Below are positions 24,870-33,799 of a stretch of 64,000 bases of DNA, piece after piece. The notes under the pieces were generated by a model. It had not been told where the DNA came from and did not search any database. It saw only the letters and a list, made by a program, of their open reading frames with translations. Positions within the stretch are counted from its first letter, which is position 1; the number at the start of each line of letters is the position of its first letter. A program made the translations under genes and the position numbers. Source of the DNA: CAHJXG01 sp965277495. Lineage in GTDB: Bacteria; Pseudomonadota; Alphaproteobacteria; Acetobacterales; Acetobacteraceae. The stretch spans positions 4,278,001 to 4,342,000 of the forward strand of contig OZ255824.1 in the NCBI GenBank assembly GCA_965277495.1, given 5' to 3'.

Positions 24870-26261
24870 ATGGCCGATTACGACTACGACCTGTTCGTCA
24901 TCGGCGGCGGATCCGGCGGGGTGCGCTGCGCCCGCATCGCGGCCGGGCACGGCGCGCGCGTCGGCATCGCGGAGGAGGCGCGCTGGGGCGGCACCTGCGT
25001 GAACGTCGGCTGCGTGCCGAAGAAGATCATGGTGCAGGCGTCCGAGTACGGCCGGCTGGCCGAGGACTCCCGCGGCTTCGGCTGGGACGCATCGCCCGGC
25101 GTCCACAGTTGGGCGGCGCTGATCGAGCACAAGGACCGCGACATCCTGCGGTTGAACGGCATCTATGCCCGTATGCTGGACGGCAGCGGCGTGGTCCGGC
25201 ACGAGGCTAGGGCAGTATTCACCGGGCCGCATACGCTCGATGTCGGCGGGCAGGCCGTGACCGCAGAGCGGATCGTCATCGCGGCCGGCGGCATCCCCGT
25301 GATCCAGCCGCCGATCGAGGGCATGCACCTCGGCATCGTTTCCGACGACGCGTTCGAGCTGCCGGCGTTGCCGAAGCGGGTGCTCATGGTCGGCGGCGGC
25401 TATATCGGCATGGAGTTCGCCGGCATCTTCCACGGTCTGGGCGCCGAAGTCGACGTTGTTTACCGCCAGCCGCTGCCGTTGCGCGGCTTCGACCACGACC
25501 TGCGCGAGGCGCTGGCCCACGCCGTCACCGAGCAGGGCATCCGCCTGCATCCCAACCAAACGGCGCACCGGGTCGAGCAGGCCGGCGATGCACGGCGCGT
25601 GACGCTGACCAGCGGCCATGTGGTCGAGACGGACCTGGTGTTCTTCGCCGTGGGCCGGATGCCAAAGACGGCCGGCCTTGGCTTGAGTGAGGCCGGCGTC
25701 GCCACGGACAGCAGGGGCGCCGTGATCGTCGATGCGGAGAACGTCACCACGCAGCCGCACATCTTCGCCCTGGGCGACGTGAGCAACAAGCTGAACCTGA
25801 CGCCTGTCGCCATCGCCGAGGGCCATCACCTTGCCGACCGGCTGTTCGGTCCTGGCCGTCCGCGCAGTTGGGCGCTCAACCCGGTGGCGACGGCCGTGTT
25901 CAGCAGCCCGCCGCTCGCCACCGTCGGCATGACGGAGGAGCAGGCGGTCCAGCACGGCACGATGGACATCTACATGGCGCACTTCACCCCGATGCGCCGC
26001 GTCATGTCCGGCCGGCCCGGCAAGACGCTGATGAAGATGATCGTGGACCAGGCAAGCCAGCGCGTGATGGGCGTGCACATGCTGGGCGACGACGTGCCCG
26101 AGATGATGCAGGGCATCGGCGTGGCGCTGGTGGCCGGCGCGACGAAACAGGATTTCGACCGCACCATCGGGATCCACCCGACCAGCGCCGAGGAGTTCGT
26201 GACCATGCGGGCGGTTACGCGGGTGGCGCCGGGGGCTCAGGTACCGAGGGCTGCTGAGTAG
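24870..26261 (+). CDS. gor: Glutathione-disulfide reductase
   Basis: A 463-residue flavoprotein disulfide reductase. The FAD motif is LFVIGGGSGGVRCARIAA and the redox-active disulfide is C43/C48 in GGTCVNVGCVPKK. The NAD(P) motif MVGGGYIGMEFAGIF is followed by YRQPLPLRGF, whose arginines suit NADPH. The C-terminal His-Glu pair is in GIHPTSAEEFVTM. These are specific to glutathione reductases rather than lipoamide dehydrogenases. It regenerates GSH in the cytosol and sits immediately after gabD. Confidence 0.93.
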   Translation: MADYDYDLFVIGGGSGGVRCARIAAGHGARVGIAEEARWGGTCVNVGCVPKKIMVQASEYGRLAEDSRGFGWDASPGVHSWAALIEHKDRDILRLNGIYARMLDGSGVVRHEARAVFTGPHTLDVGGQAVTAERIVIAAGGIPVIQPPIEGMHLGIVSDDAFELPALPKRVLMVGGGYIGMEFAGIFHGLGAEVDVVYRQPLPLRGFDHDLREALAHAVTEQGIRLHPNQTAHRVEQAGDARRVTLTSGHVVETDLVFFAVGRMPKTAGLGLSEAGVATDSRGAVIVDAENVTTQPHIFALGDVSNKLNLTPVAIAEGHHLADRLFGPGRPRSWALNPVATAVFSSPPLATVGMTEEQAVQHGTMDIYMAHFTPMRRVMSGRPGKTLMKMIVDQASQRVMGVHMLGDDVPEMMQGIGVALVAGATKQDFDRTIGIHPTSAEEFVTMRAVTRVAPGAQVPRAAE

Positions 26262-26308
26262 GGCAGCTTCGGTTGGAAGCACGATGGATGAACGGCCTGC
26301 GCCGATCT

Positions 26309-26350
26309 TTGCTTTAAAGCCGCCGAAAAATCTATTATGTCCATATTATG
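26309..26350 (+). promoter_or_regulatory. Toxin-antitoxin promoter with overlapping direct-repeat operator
   Basis: TTGCTT (26309-26314) and TATTAT (26333-26338), 18 bases apart, form a good promoter. TATTATG occurs twice, at 26333-26339 and 26344-26350, 11 bases apart, about one helical turn, and the first copy covers the -10 box. This is the arrangement expected for autoregulation by a Phd-type antitoxin. Confidence 0.5.
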
Positions 26351-26359
26351 GAGGCAGGC

Positions 26360-26602
26360 ATGGCACAGTGGCAGACAGTCGAAGCCAAACAGCGCTTCAG
26401 CGATCTCGTTGAGGCGGCCGGGGATGACGGCCCTCAGGTCGTGATGCGACACAAGGAACCGGTCGCTATCGTACTCTCGCCGGAGGACTACCGTCGATTG
26501 GTGCGCCAAGCCGACGTGAACTTTGGGCGCTTTCTGGCCCAGTCACCATTTAGTTCGAATGACGTTGAGCAAGTCGGGATGAGTCTTTCCAGCAGTGCCT
26601 AA
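26360..26602 (+). CDS. Phd/YefM-family antitoxin
   Basis: An 80-residue antitoxin. The N-terminal dimerisation and DNA-binding fold is typical: WQTVEAKQRFSDLVEAAGDD, then PQVVMRHKEPVAIVLSPEDY. The C-terminal tail would wrap the toxin. The ATG at 26360 is preferred over 26348 because GGAGG lies just before it. It neutralises the downstream PIN-domain toxin and probably represses its own promoter. It overlaps the toxin gene by eight bases. The module sits between gor and aroG and is more AT-rich than both. Confidence 0.88.
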   Translation: MAQWQTVEAKQRFSDLVEAAGDDGPQVVMRHKEPVAIVLSPEDYRRLVRQADVNFGRFLAQSPFSSNDVEQVGMSLSSSA

Positions 26603-27107
26603 GGCGCTCTGGTGGATCGTCGATACAAACATCCTCTCGAACCAGACTACAACTGATGCTGATGCAAATGTTGTTGAGTGGTTTCGACGCTATGCTGGCC
26701 GAATTCGAGTGAGTGTTGTCACGATTGCTGAGATGCGTCGCGGAATAGTGCTGTTAGAGCAAAAGGCCGCGGCTACAGCCGATGCGCGTGTGCGGTCGCG
26801 GTTACAAACAAAGTTTCGCCACAAGCAGGATTGGCATAACGAGATAATCGATAGATTTGGCGATCGGGTTGAGATGATCGATGTCGATGTCGCGCAGAAA
26901 TGGGCAGAGGTGTCGGTCCATTTCCCGTCCTTGCGGGACGGCGACAAGGCGATTGCAGCGACAGCCCTGGCAAAAGCCTATGGCGTTGCAACTCGTAACC
27001 TTGGCGACTTTCGGCATACCGGTGTGCCGCTAGTTAACCCTTTTGACCCAAGCACCTGGGATGATGATCGAGAAAACGATCCGGTATCGGTGCTGCTTCA
27101 AAAGTAG
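26595..27107 (+). CDS. PIN-domain toxin (VapC/FitB type ribonuclease)
   Basis: A 170-residue PIN protein with a GTG start inside the antitoxin gene. Acidic residues of the Mg-dependent nuclease centre are in IVDTNILS (Asp10), TIAEMRRG (Glu46), GDKAIAATALA and RNLGDF. FitB-like features include the KFRHKQDWHNEIIDRFG segment. It would cleave RNA, often tRNA, when released from the antitoxin. GTG start and overlap keep its synthesis below that of the antitoxin. Confidence 0.88.
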   Translation: MPKALWWIVDTNILSNQTTTDADANVVEWFRRYAGRIRVSVVTIAEMRRGIVLLEQKAAATADARVRSRLQTKFRHKQDWHNEIIDRFGDRVEMIDVDVAQKWAEVSVHFPSLRDGDKAIAATALAKAYGVATRNLGDFRHTGVPLVNPFDPSTWDDDRENDPVSVLLQK

Positions 27108-27220
27108 CGCGCGCTGATCACTGCGTAACGTTTGAACCACCCCATCGCCGCCCGGTCACCCGGGTAGCGCTTCCCGCCGAAAACCGCGATAATCCGCCTC
27201 GCGTGAAGGGGGCTGGCGTT

Positions 27221-28618
27221 ATGAACGAGAGGCTAGGCTGGACACCGGCGAGTTGGCGGGGCCGGCAGGTGCGGCAGGGGCCGTCCTATCCGGACCAGGA
27301 CGCCCTGGCCCTGGTCGAGGCCCGGCTGGCGAAATACCCGCCGCTGGTGTTCGCCGGCGAGGCGCGGCGCCTGCGGGACTCGCTGGCGCTCGCGGCGAAC
27401 GGCCAGGCGTTCGTGCTGCAGGGCGGCGACTGCGCCGAGAGCTTTGGCGACTTCACCGCCAACGTCATCCGCGACACGTTCCGCGTGCTTTTGCAAATGG
27501 CGGTGGTGCTCACCTTCGGTGCCAGCGTGCCGGTGGTGAAGCTGGGCCGCATGGCCGGGCAGTTCGCCAAGCCGCGGTCGTCCGACACCGAGACGATCGA
27601 CGGCGAGACCCTGCCAAGCTATCGCGGCGACATCGTGAACGGCCCGGAGTTCACCGCTGCCGCCCGCATCCCGGACCCGGCCCGCATGGAAACCGGGTAT
27701 TTCCAATCGGCCGGCACGCTGAACCTGCTGCGCGCATTCGCTGGCGGCGGCTATGCGGACCTGCACGAGGTGCACCGCTGGAACCTCGACTTCGCCGCCC
27801 GCTCGCCGCTCGCCGCCCGCTACCAGGACATCGCCTCCCGAATCGATGAGACGCTGGCCTTCATGGCGGCGTGCGGCATGAGCAGCCTGAACACGCCGCA
27901 GATCCGCGAGACCGATTTCTACACCAGCCACGAGGCGCTGCTGCTGCCCTATGAGCAGGCGTTGACCCGGGTCGATAGCACGTCGGGCGACCACTATGCC
28001 TGTTCCGCGCACTTCCTGTGGATCGGCGACCGCACCCGGCAGCTCGACGGCGCGCATGTCGAGTTCCTGCGCGGCGTGCGCAACCCGATCGGCCTCAAGG
28101 TCGGTCCGACGATGGAGGCGGACGAACTCCTGCGCCTGATCGATGCGCTGAACCCCGCCGATGAAGCCGGACGGCTGACGTTGATCAGCCGCATGGGGGC
28201 GGAGCGCGTGCACGCCTGCCTGCCGCCGCTGCTGCGTGCCGTGAGCCGGGCCGGGCGCAAGGTCGTGTGGCTGTGCGACCCCATGCACGGCAACACCATC
28301 AGCACGGCGGCGAAGGTGAAGACCCGCAGCTTCGACAGCATCCTGGCCGAGGTCCGCGGCTTCTTCGACGCGCATGCGGACGAGGGGAGCTGGGCCGGAG
28401 GCGTGCATGTCGAGATGACCGGGCAGGAGGTGACGGAGTGCGTCGGCGGGGCGCACAGGCTGACGGAGGCGGACCTCGGCGGACGCTACGAGACGTTCTG
28501 CGACCCGCGCCTCAACGCCGAGCAGTCGCTGGAACTGGCGTTCCTGATCGCCGAAGGGCTGAAGGCGCACCGCCTGCCCCGGCGTAGCCCGCCGCCGGTC
28601 CAGGTGGCGGCGCAATGA
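27221..28618 (+). CDS. aroG: Class II 3-deoxy-7-phosphoheptulonate synthase (DAHP synthase)
   Basis: A 465-residue plant/actinobacterial-type (class II) enzyme making DAHP from phosphoenolpyruvate and erythrose-4-phosphate, the first step to aromatic amino acids. Motifs include FVLQGGDCAESFGDF, VPVVKLGRMAGQFAKPRS, NLLRAFAGGGYADL, VGPTM and WLCDPMHGNTI with metal-binding Cys, His, Glu and Asp residues. The ATG at 27221 is preferred over GTG 27203 because of spacing to GAAGGGGG. Its TGA overlaps the ATG of pncB. Confidence 0.94.
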   Translation: MNERLGWTPASWRGRQVRQGPSYPDQDALALVEARLAKYPPLVFAGEARRLRDSLALAANGQAFVLQGGDCAESFGDFTANVIRDTFRVLLQMAVVLTFGASVPVVKLGRMAGQFAKPRSSDTETIDGETLPSYRGDIVNGPEFTAAARIPDPARMETGYFQSAGTLNLLRAFAGGGYADLHEVHRWNLDFAARSPLAARYQDIASRIDETLAFMAACGMSSLNTPQIRETDFYTSHEALLLPYEQALTRVDSTSGDHYACSAHFLWIGDRTRQLDGAHVEFLRGVRNPIGLKVGPTMEADELLRLIDALNPADEAGRLTLISRMGAERVHACLPPLLRAVSRAGRKVVWLCDPMHGNTISTAAKVKTRSFDSILAEVRGFFDAHADEGSWAGGVHVEMTGQEVTECVGGAHRLTEADLGGRYETFCDPRLNAEQSLELAFLIAEGLKAHRLPRRSPPPVQVAAQ

Positions 28619-29793
28619 CGCTCCTTGGGGACATCAACGCCCGCACCGACGCCTATTTCAACCGCACCCGCGAGGTGATCGGGCGGTTCGGCGACAAGCG
28701 CGTCACCTATGCGATGTTCCTGCGCCGCCCCGTCATCTCGGCGCCGCGGCTGATGCTGGATTGGCTGCACGAGGTCGCCGCCGCGCGCAATGTCCGGTTC
28801 GAATTCGACCAGGCGCATCCCGAGGGCACCTGGGTCGGCGCCGGCGAACCGATCGTCTACATCACCGGCAGCTTCCACGAATTGGCGGATTGCGAGACGA
28901 TCTGCCTGCAAAAGCTCGGCGCCGCCTGCGTCGCGGCGCATAACGCCTACCAGATGTGCCTCGCATTGCCGAAGGTGCGTTTCATCGCCATGGAGGCCCG
29001 GCACTGCGCCGGCGCCGAAATGCAGCAGATGATGGGCTATGCCGCCAGTGTCGGCAGCGAGGCTGCGAAGCTCGAGGGCGCACGGGGCTTCATCGGCACG
29101 TCGTCCGACCTTGCCGCACCGTATTTCGGCGGCACGCACGGGCTGGGCACCATGCCGCACGCGCTGATCGGCTATGCTGGGTCCACGGTTCGCGCGGCGG
29201 AAATGTTCCACGAGACTTGCCCGGAGGAGGCGCTCACGGTGCTGACGGATTTCTTCGGACGTGAGATCACCGACGGCCTTGAAGTCTGCCGCCGGTTTCC
29301 GGACCTGGCCGCCAGCGGCCGGCTCTCGGTGCGGCTCGACACCCACGGCGGCCGTTACTTGGAAGGCTTGGACCCCGCCGAAAGCTATGCCGTGCTGGAG
29401 CGCCACGTGCCCGGCGCCATACGGCGCTACCGTAGCGACCAGGAACTGCGGCAGTTGGTGGGAACCGGCGTTTCAGCAGCGGCGATCTGGCGGATGCGGG
29501 AGGCGCTGGACGCCGCCGGGTTCCCGAACGTGCAGATCGTGGTGTCGTCGGGCTTCGGCGTCGCGAAATGCCGGGTGATGGCGGACACCAACGCGCCGAT
29601 CGACGTCGTCGGCACCGGCAGTTTCATCCCGGACGACTGGCACGAAACCTACGCCACCGCCGACATCGTGGAATACGACGGAGAAGCGCGGGTCAAGGTT
29701 GGGCGCGAATTCCTGCTTCGGGCCAGCGGCGCGCGCCAGGCCGACGCCAAACGTGTTGAAACCGCGTCGGCGAACCCCAGGTCATCAGCATGA
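28615..29793 (+). CDS. pncB: Nicotinate phosphoribosyltransferase
   Basis: A 392-residue enzyme of the NAD salvage (Preiss-Handler) pathway, forming nicotinate mononucleotide from nicotinate and PRPP with ATP. Motifs are DAYFNRTREVI near the start, MEARHCAGAEMQQMMGYAAS, GFIGTSSDLAAPYFG with GTMPHALIGYAG, SVRLDTHGGRYLEG and VVSSGFGVAKCRVM near the C-terminus. Four-base overlaps at both ends tie it to aroG and nadE, and nadE is the functional partner. A short Ala/Ser-rich tail follows the domain. Confidence 0.92.
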   Translation: MTLLGDINARTDAYFNRTREVIGRFGDKRVTYAMFLRRPVISAPRLMLDWLHEVAAARNVRFEFDQAHPEGTWVGAGEPIVYITGSFHELADCETICLQKLGAACVAAHNAYQMCLALPKVRFIAMEARHCAGAEMQQMMGYAASVGSEAAKLEGARGFIGTSSDLAAPYFGGTHGLGTMPHALIGYAGSTVRAAEMFHETCPEEALTVLTDFFGREITDGLEVCRRFPDLAASGRLSVRLDTHGGRYLEGLDPAESYAVLERHVPGAIRRYRSDQELRQLVGTGVSAAAIWRMREALDAAGFPNVQIVVSSGFGVAKCRVMADTNAPIDVVGTGSFIPDDWHETYATADIVEYDGEARVKVGREFLLRASGARQADAKRVETASANPRSSA

Positions 29794-31448
29794 CGCTGAG
29801 GATCGCGCTCGCCCAGATCGACCCGCATGAGGGGGAGGTCACGGCCAACCTTGCCCGCATCCGCGCGGCGCGGGCCGAGGCTGCGGCGCAGGGCGCGGAC
29901 CTTGTGGTGACGGCGGAGTTCTCCGTTGCCGGCTATCCGCCCGAGGACCTGGTGCGCAAGCCGTCCTTTGTCGAAATCTGCGAGGCGGCGATCGATGAAT
30001 TGGTGCGCGACACCGCGGATGGCGGTCCCGGCCTGATTGTCGGCGGACCCTGGCGCGATGGGGAGCGGTTGTATAACGCGGCATTCGTGCTGGACGGCGG
30101 ACGCATCGTCGCGCGCCGGGCCAAGCATGAGCTGCCGAACTACGGCGTGTTCGACGACAAGCGCGTGTTCGACGCTGGCCCCAGCCCCGGCCCGGTCGCA
30201 TTCCGCGGCTACCGCCTGGGCGTGATGGTGTGCGAGGATTTCTGGTTGCCGGCGGTGTCGGAGACCTTGGCCGAGAGCGGCGCGGAACTGCTGCTGTCGA
30301 TCAACGGCTCGCCGTTCGAGGACGGCAAGCAGGCGCGCCGGGTCGCGCTCGGCGTGGCGCGCGTGGTGGAAACCGGGCTGCCGTTCGTGTTCCTCGGCCA
30401 GGTCTGCGGCCAGGACGAGTTGGTGTTCGACGGTGCGAGCTTCGTGCTGAACGCGGACCGCACGCTCGCGGTGCAGATGCCCTATTTTGCCGAAGCTGTG
30501 ACGATTACTGAATGGTGTCGCGAGGGCGAAGTGCTGGTTTGCACGCCGCAGGCCCTGCCGCCCGAACCGGACCGGCTGGAGCTGATCTATCGCTGCATGA
30601 TGCTCGGGCTGGGCGATTACGTCCGCAAGAACCGCTTCCCCGGCGTGCTGCTCGGCCTGTCCGGCGGCATCGACAGTGCGCTTTCGGCCGCGGTGGCGGT
30701 GGATGCGCTGGGCGCGGCGGCAGTGCATGCGTTCATGCTGCCCAGCCCCTACACCAGCCAGCACAGCCTCGATGACGCCGCCGAGTGTTCGGCGCTGCTG
30801 GGCATCCGCTGCGACACCGTGCCGATCAGCCCGGCGATGACGGCCTTTGGCGACGCATTGGCGCCGCTGTTCGCCGGGCGCCAGGCCGACATTACCGAGG
30901 AGAACATCCAGTCGCGCTCCCGCGGCCTGATCCTGATGGCGCTGTCCAACAAGTTTGGCGACATGCTGCTGACCACGGGCAACAAGTCCGAGATGTCGGT
31001 CGGGTATGCAACGCTATACGGCGATATGTGCGGCGGATATTCCGTGCTGAAGGATGTTTACAAGACGACCGTTTTTGAGTTGTGCCGTTGGCGCAACGCC
31101 AACTTTCCCGAGGGCGCACAGGGTCCGCGCGGCCCGGTGATGCCCGGGCGCGTCATCAGCAAGCCGCCGTCGGCCGAGCTGAAGCATGACCAGACCGACC
31201 AGGATAGCCTGCCGCCGTATGAGGAGCTGGACGCGATCCTTGAGGGCCTGGTCGAGGGCGAGCAGTCGGTCGATGCCCTGGTGGGCCGCGGGTTCGACCG
31301 GGCGACGGTGCTGCGGGTTTGGCGGATGCTGGACCGCGCCGAATACAAGCGCCGCCAGGCCCCGCCCGGCGTGAAGATCACCCCGCGCGCCTTTGGCCGG
31401 GACCGCCGCTATCCGATCACCAATGGATATACGGGCCTTGTCGCTTGA
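29790..31448 (+). CDS. nadE: Glutamine-dependent NAD+ synthetase
   Basis: A 552-residue two-domain enzyme. The N-terminal nitrilase-like amidase has the Glu-Lys-Cys triad in VTAEFSVAGYPPEDL, RRAKHELPNYGVFD and LGVMVCEDFWLP. The C-terminal synthetase domain has the PP-loop LLGLSGGIDSALSAAVA and TTGNKSEMSVGYATLYGD. Ammonia from glutamine is channelled to deamido-NAD. It follows pncB with a 4-base overlap, so salvage of nicotinate into NAD is encoded by adjacent genes. Confidence 0.95.
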   Translation: MTLRIALAQIDPHEGEVTANLARIRAARAEAAAQGADLVVTAEFSVAGYPPEDLVRKPSFVEICEAAIDELVRDTADGGPGLIVGGPWRDGERLYNAAFVLDGGRIVARRAKHELPNYGVFDDKRVFDAGPSPGPVAFRGYRLGVMVCEDFWLPAVSETLAESGAELLLSINGSPFEDGKQARRVALGVARVVETGLPFVFLGQVCGQDELVFDGASFVLNADRTLAVQMPYFAEAVTITEWCREGEVLVCTPQALPPEPDRLELIYRCMMLGLGDYVRKNRFPGVLLGLSGGIDSALSAAVAVDALGAAAVHAFMLPSPYTSQHSLDDAAECSALLGIRCDTVPISPAMTAFGDALAPLFAGRQADITEENIQSRSRGLILMALSNKFGDMLLTTGNKSEMSVGYATLYGDMCGGYSVLKDVYKTTVFELCRWRNANFPEGAQGPRGPVMPGRVISKPPSAELKHDQTDQDSLPPYEELDAILEGLVEGEQSVDALVGRGFDRATVLRVWRMLDRAEYKRRQAPPGVKITPRAFGRDRRYPITNGYTGLVA

Positions 31449-31855
31449 TTGAGCCGTCCATTCCCGAACATGGCTGGCGCGTCCGCATCCTCGATCTATC
31501 CGGCGGCGCGGAGGACAATATCGTCGAGGATGTGCCGGGTTTCCTGTCGCTCGAGCACGCCAACCTGTTTGCCCGGCGTTATGTGCGCGACAGCATCGAA
31601 CGCTGCCGGGCGCGGGGCATGGAGGCGAAGGCGGTGCTGGACGCCTGGTTCGCCTTCGGCGAGGATGCCGAGGTGCTGGACGCGGGCGAGGGCGGCTGGC
31701 GCAGCGCCACCGAACTGCATGACTTCGCCGCCCGGCGTGCCGCGATGGCCGACCGCGACTGGCGCGCGATCGATCCCCGCATCGTGCGCGGCGACGAGGA
31801 CGATGACGAGTTTGGCGACGGCGAAGTCGGGGGCGGCGAGACCGGGCACGCATGA
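31445..31855 (+). CDS. Conserved hypothetical acidic protein, 136 aa
   Basis: The TTG at 31445 overlaps the nadE stop and opens 136 codons ending at the gltX start with another 4-base overlap. The text LIEPSIPEHGWRVRILD, VPGFLSLEHANLFARRYVRD and WFAFGEDAEVLDAGEGGW looks like a soluble alpha/beta domain, with a very acidic tail (DEDDDEFGDGE). I do not recognise the family. Perfect coupling at both ends says it is a real gene in the nadE-gltX unit. Confidence 0.7.
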   Translation: MIEPSIPEHGWRVRILDLSGGAEDNIVEDVPGFLSLEHANLFARRYVRDSIERCRARGMEAKAVLDAWFAFGEDAEVLDAGEGGWRSATELHDFAARRAAMADRDWRAIDPRIVRGDEDDDEFGDGEVGGGETGHA

Positions 31856-33183
31856 AGGTCCGCTTCGCCCCGAGCCCCACCGGCCTGCTGCACGTCGGCA
31901 ACGCGCGCATCGCGCTAGCAAACTATTTGCTCGCCCGGCGTCATGGCGGGCAATTCCTGTTGCGGCTCGACGACACCGACACCGAACGCAACCGCCCGGA
32001 ATACGCCGACGCCATCGGCTATGACCTGCGCTGGCTCGGCATCGATTGGGACGAGACGTTCAACCAATCCGACCGGCTGGACAAATACGCTGAGGCGGCC
32101 GAGCGCCTGAAGGCGTCCGGACGGCTGTATCCGTGCTTCGAAAGCGAGGAGGAGCTTAACGCCAAGCGCGAGTTGCGCGCCCGCCGCAAGCAGCCGCCGA
32201 TCTACGACCGCGCCATGCTCAAATTGACGCCCGAGCAGCGCGCGGCAGCCGAGGCGAACGGCAAGCGCCCGCATTGGCGGTTCCTGCTGTCCGGCTATCC
32301 CGCGGAGTGGGCTGACATGGTTTTGGGCGCGCGGTCGGTGAAACTGTCCGCCATCTCCGACCCGATCCTGATCAGGGCGGATGGCACGCCGCTCTATACC
32401 TTCACGTCCGTCGTGGACGACATCGACGCCGGGATCACCAATATCGTCCGCGGCGAGGACCATGTGACCAACACCGGCATCCAGATCGACATCATGGCCG
32501 CCCTCGGCGCGCGTCCGGCCAACATGCGGTTCGCGCATTTGCCGCTGCTGGTGGACCAGGACGGCGGCAAGCTGTCGAAACGGGTCGGCGCGCTGTCGCT
32601 GCGCAGCCTGCGCGGCGATGGGATCGAGCCGCAGGCGTTGGTGGGCTACCTCGCCCGCCTCGGCACCTCCGACGACCCAACGCCGCAGGCCGCGGACGAG
32701 ATCGCCGCGACCTACGACCTGTCCCGTGTGTCGCACTCGGCCGCGCGGTTCGACGGGCGGCAATTGCTGGCGCTGAACCGCAAGGTGCTGCATGATCTGC
32801 CGTTCGAGGCGGTGCGCGACCGTTTGCCGCCCTCGGCCACCCCGGCGTTCTGGACGGCCGTGCGCGGCAACCTCGACTTGCTGAACGAGGCGCGCGGCTG
32901 GTGGGACGTGGTCGCCGGAACGATCGTGCCGCCGCTGGTCGAAGGGGAGGCGGAGTATCTGCATGCGGCGCTTGATGCCCTTCCAGCGGAACCCTGGGAT
33001 AACGACGTATGGACCAACTGGATCGACGCATTGAAGGCGGCCACCGGGCGCAAGGGCAAGCGGCTGTTCCTGCCGCTGCGCCTGGCGCTGACGGGGGAGG
33101 ACCACGGGCCGGAGCTGCGCGACCTGCTGCCGCTGATGGGCCGGGACCGCGCGGCGGAGCGGTTGCGGCTGGCGGCAGCATGA
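31852..33183 (+). CDS. gltX: Glutamyl-tRNA synthetase
   Basis: A 443-residue class I synthetase. The HIGH-type signature is in RFAPSPTGLLHVGNARIAL and the KMSKS equivalent is in GGKLSKRVGALSL. The stem-contact region YTFTSVVDDIDAGITNIVRG with EDHVTNTG is clear. Alphaproteobacteria often carry two gltX genes, one of which can mischarge tRNA-Gln. This sequence alone does not settle which it is. It begins inside the preceding stop and its own TGA overlaps the next ATG. Confidence 0.93.
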   Translation: MKVRFAPSPTGLLHVGNARIALANYLLARRHGGQFLLRLDDTDTERNRPEYADAIGYDLRWLGIDWDETFNQSDRLDKYAEAAERLKASGRLYPCFESEEELNAKRELRARRKQPPIYDRAMLKLTPEQRAAAEANGKRPHWRFLLSGYPAEWADMVLGARSVKLSAISDPILIRADGTPLYTFTSVVDDIDAGITNIVRGEDHVTNTGIQIDIMAALGARPANMRFAHLPLLVDQDGGKLSKRVGALSLRSLRGDGIEPQALVGYLARLGTSDDPTPQAADEIAATYDLSRVSHSAARFDGRQLLALNRKVLHDLPFEAVRDRLPPSATPAFWTAVRGNLDLLNEARGWWDVVAGTIVPPLVEGEAEYLHAALDALPAEPWDNDVWTNWIDALKAATGRKGKRLFLPLRLALTGEDHGPELRDLLPLMGRDRAAERLRLAAA

Positions 33184-33791
33184 ACGGCATCGCGGACTAC
33201 GCAGCGCTACGGGCGCATATGGGCGCGATGAACCCGATGGCGGAGCGTAAAGTGCTGCCGGCGCTCGACCATCATTGCCGCGCGTTCATCGCCATGTCGC
33301 CGTTTTTGGTGCTGGCGTCGGCGGACGCGGAGGGCCGGGCGGATGCCAGCCCACGCGGCGACCCGCCGGGCTTCGTGCAGGTTCTGGACGACCGCACGCT
33401 GCTGCTGCCCGACCGGCTCGGCAACAACCGCGTCGACAGTTTCGCCAACATCCTTGCGGCGCCGGGCGTCGGCCTGATTTTCTTCGTGCCGGGCATCGAC
33501 GAAACGCTGCGGGTGAACGGCGCCGCCCGCTTGTCGACGGACGGCGACGCCCTCGCGGGTTCCAGCGTAGCCGGCAAGACGCCGCGCACCGGCCTGGTGG
33601 TCGCGGTCGAAGAGGTGTTCTTCCACTGCGCCAAGGCGCTGCGCCGCGCCCGCCTATGGGACCCGGCGACGCAGGTGGAACGCTCCAGTTTTCCGAGTCT
33701 CGGCCGTATCATCGCCGAGCAGACCCGGCTATTCACCGTCGAGGAAGCCGAGCGCCGGACCGAGGAAGGCTACTCCACCCGGATGTATTGA
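33180..33791 (+). CDS. Pyridoxamine 5'-phosphate oxidase family protein (MSMEG_1061-like)
   Basis: A 203-residue FMN-binding split-barrel protein. RAFIAMSPFLVLASADAEGR and DASPRGDPPGFVQVLDDRTL are the opening strands of the family; LLPDRLGNNRVDSFANIL and GLIFFVPGIDETLRVNG complete the flavin site. The reaction is not known; relatives reduce or bind flavin or F420-like cofactors and are often called flavin-nucleotide-binding proteins. The ATG overlaps the gltX stop, so it is co-translated. Confidence 0.82.
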   Translation: MNGIADYAALRAHMGAMNPMAERKVLPALDHHCRAFIAMSPFLVLASADAEGRADASPRGDPPGFVQVLDDRTLLLPDRLGNNRVDSFANILAAPGVGLIFFVPGIDETLRVNGAARLSTDGDALAGSSVAGKTPRTGLVVAVEEVFFHCAKALRRARLWDPATQVERSSFPSLGRIIAEQTRLFTVEEAERRTEEGYSTRMY

Positions 33792-33799
33792 ACCGCCCC

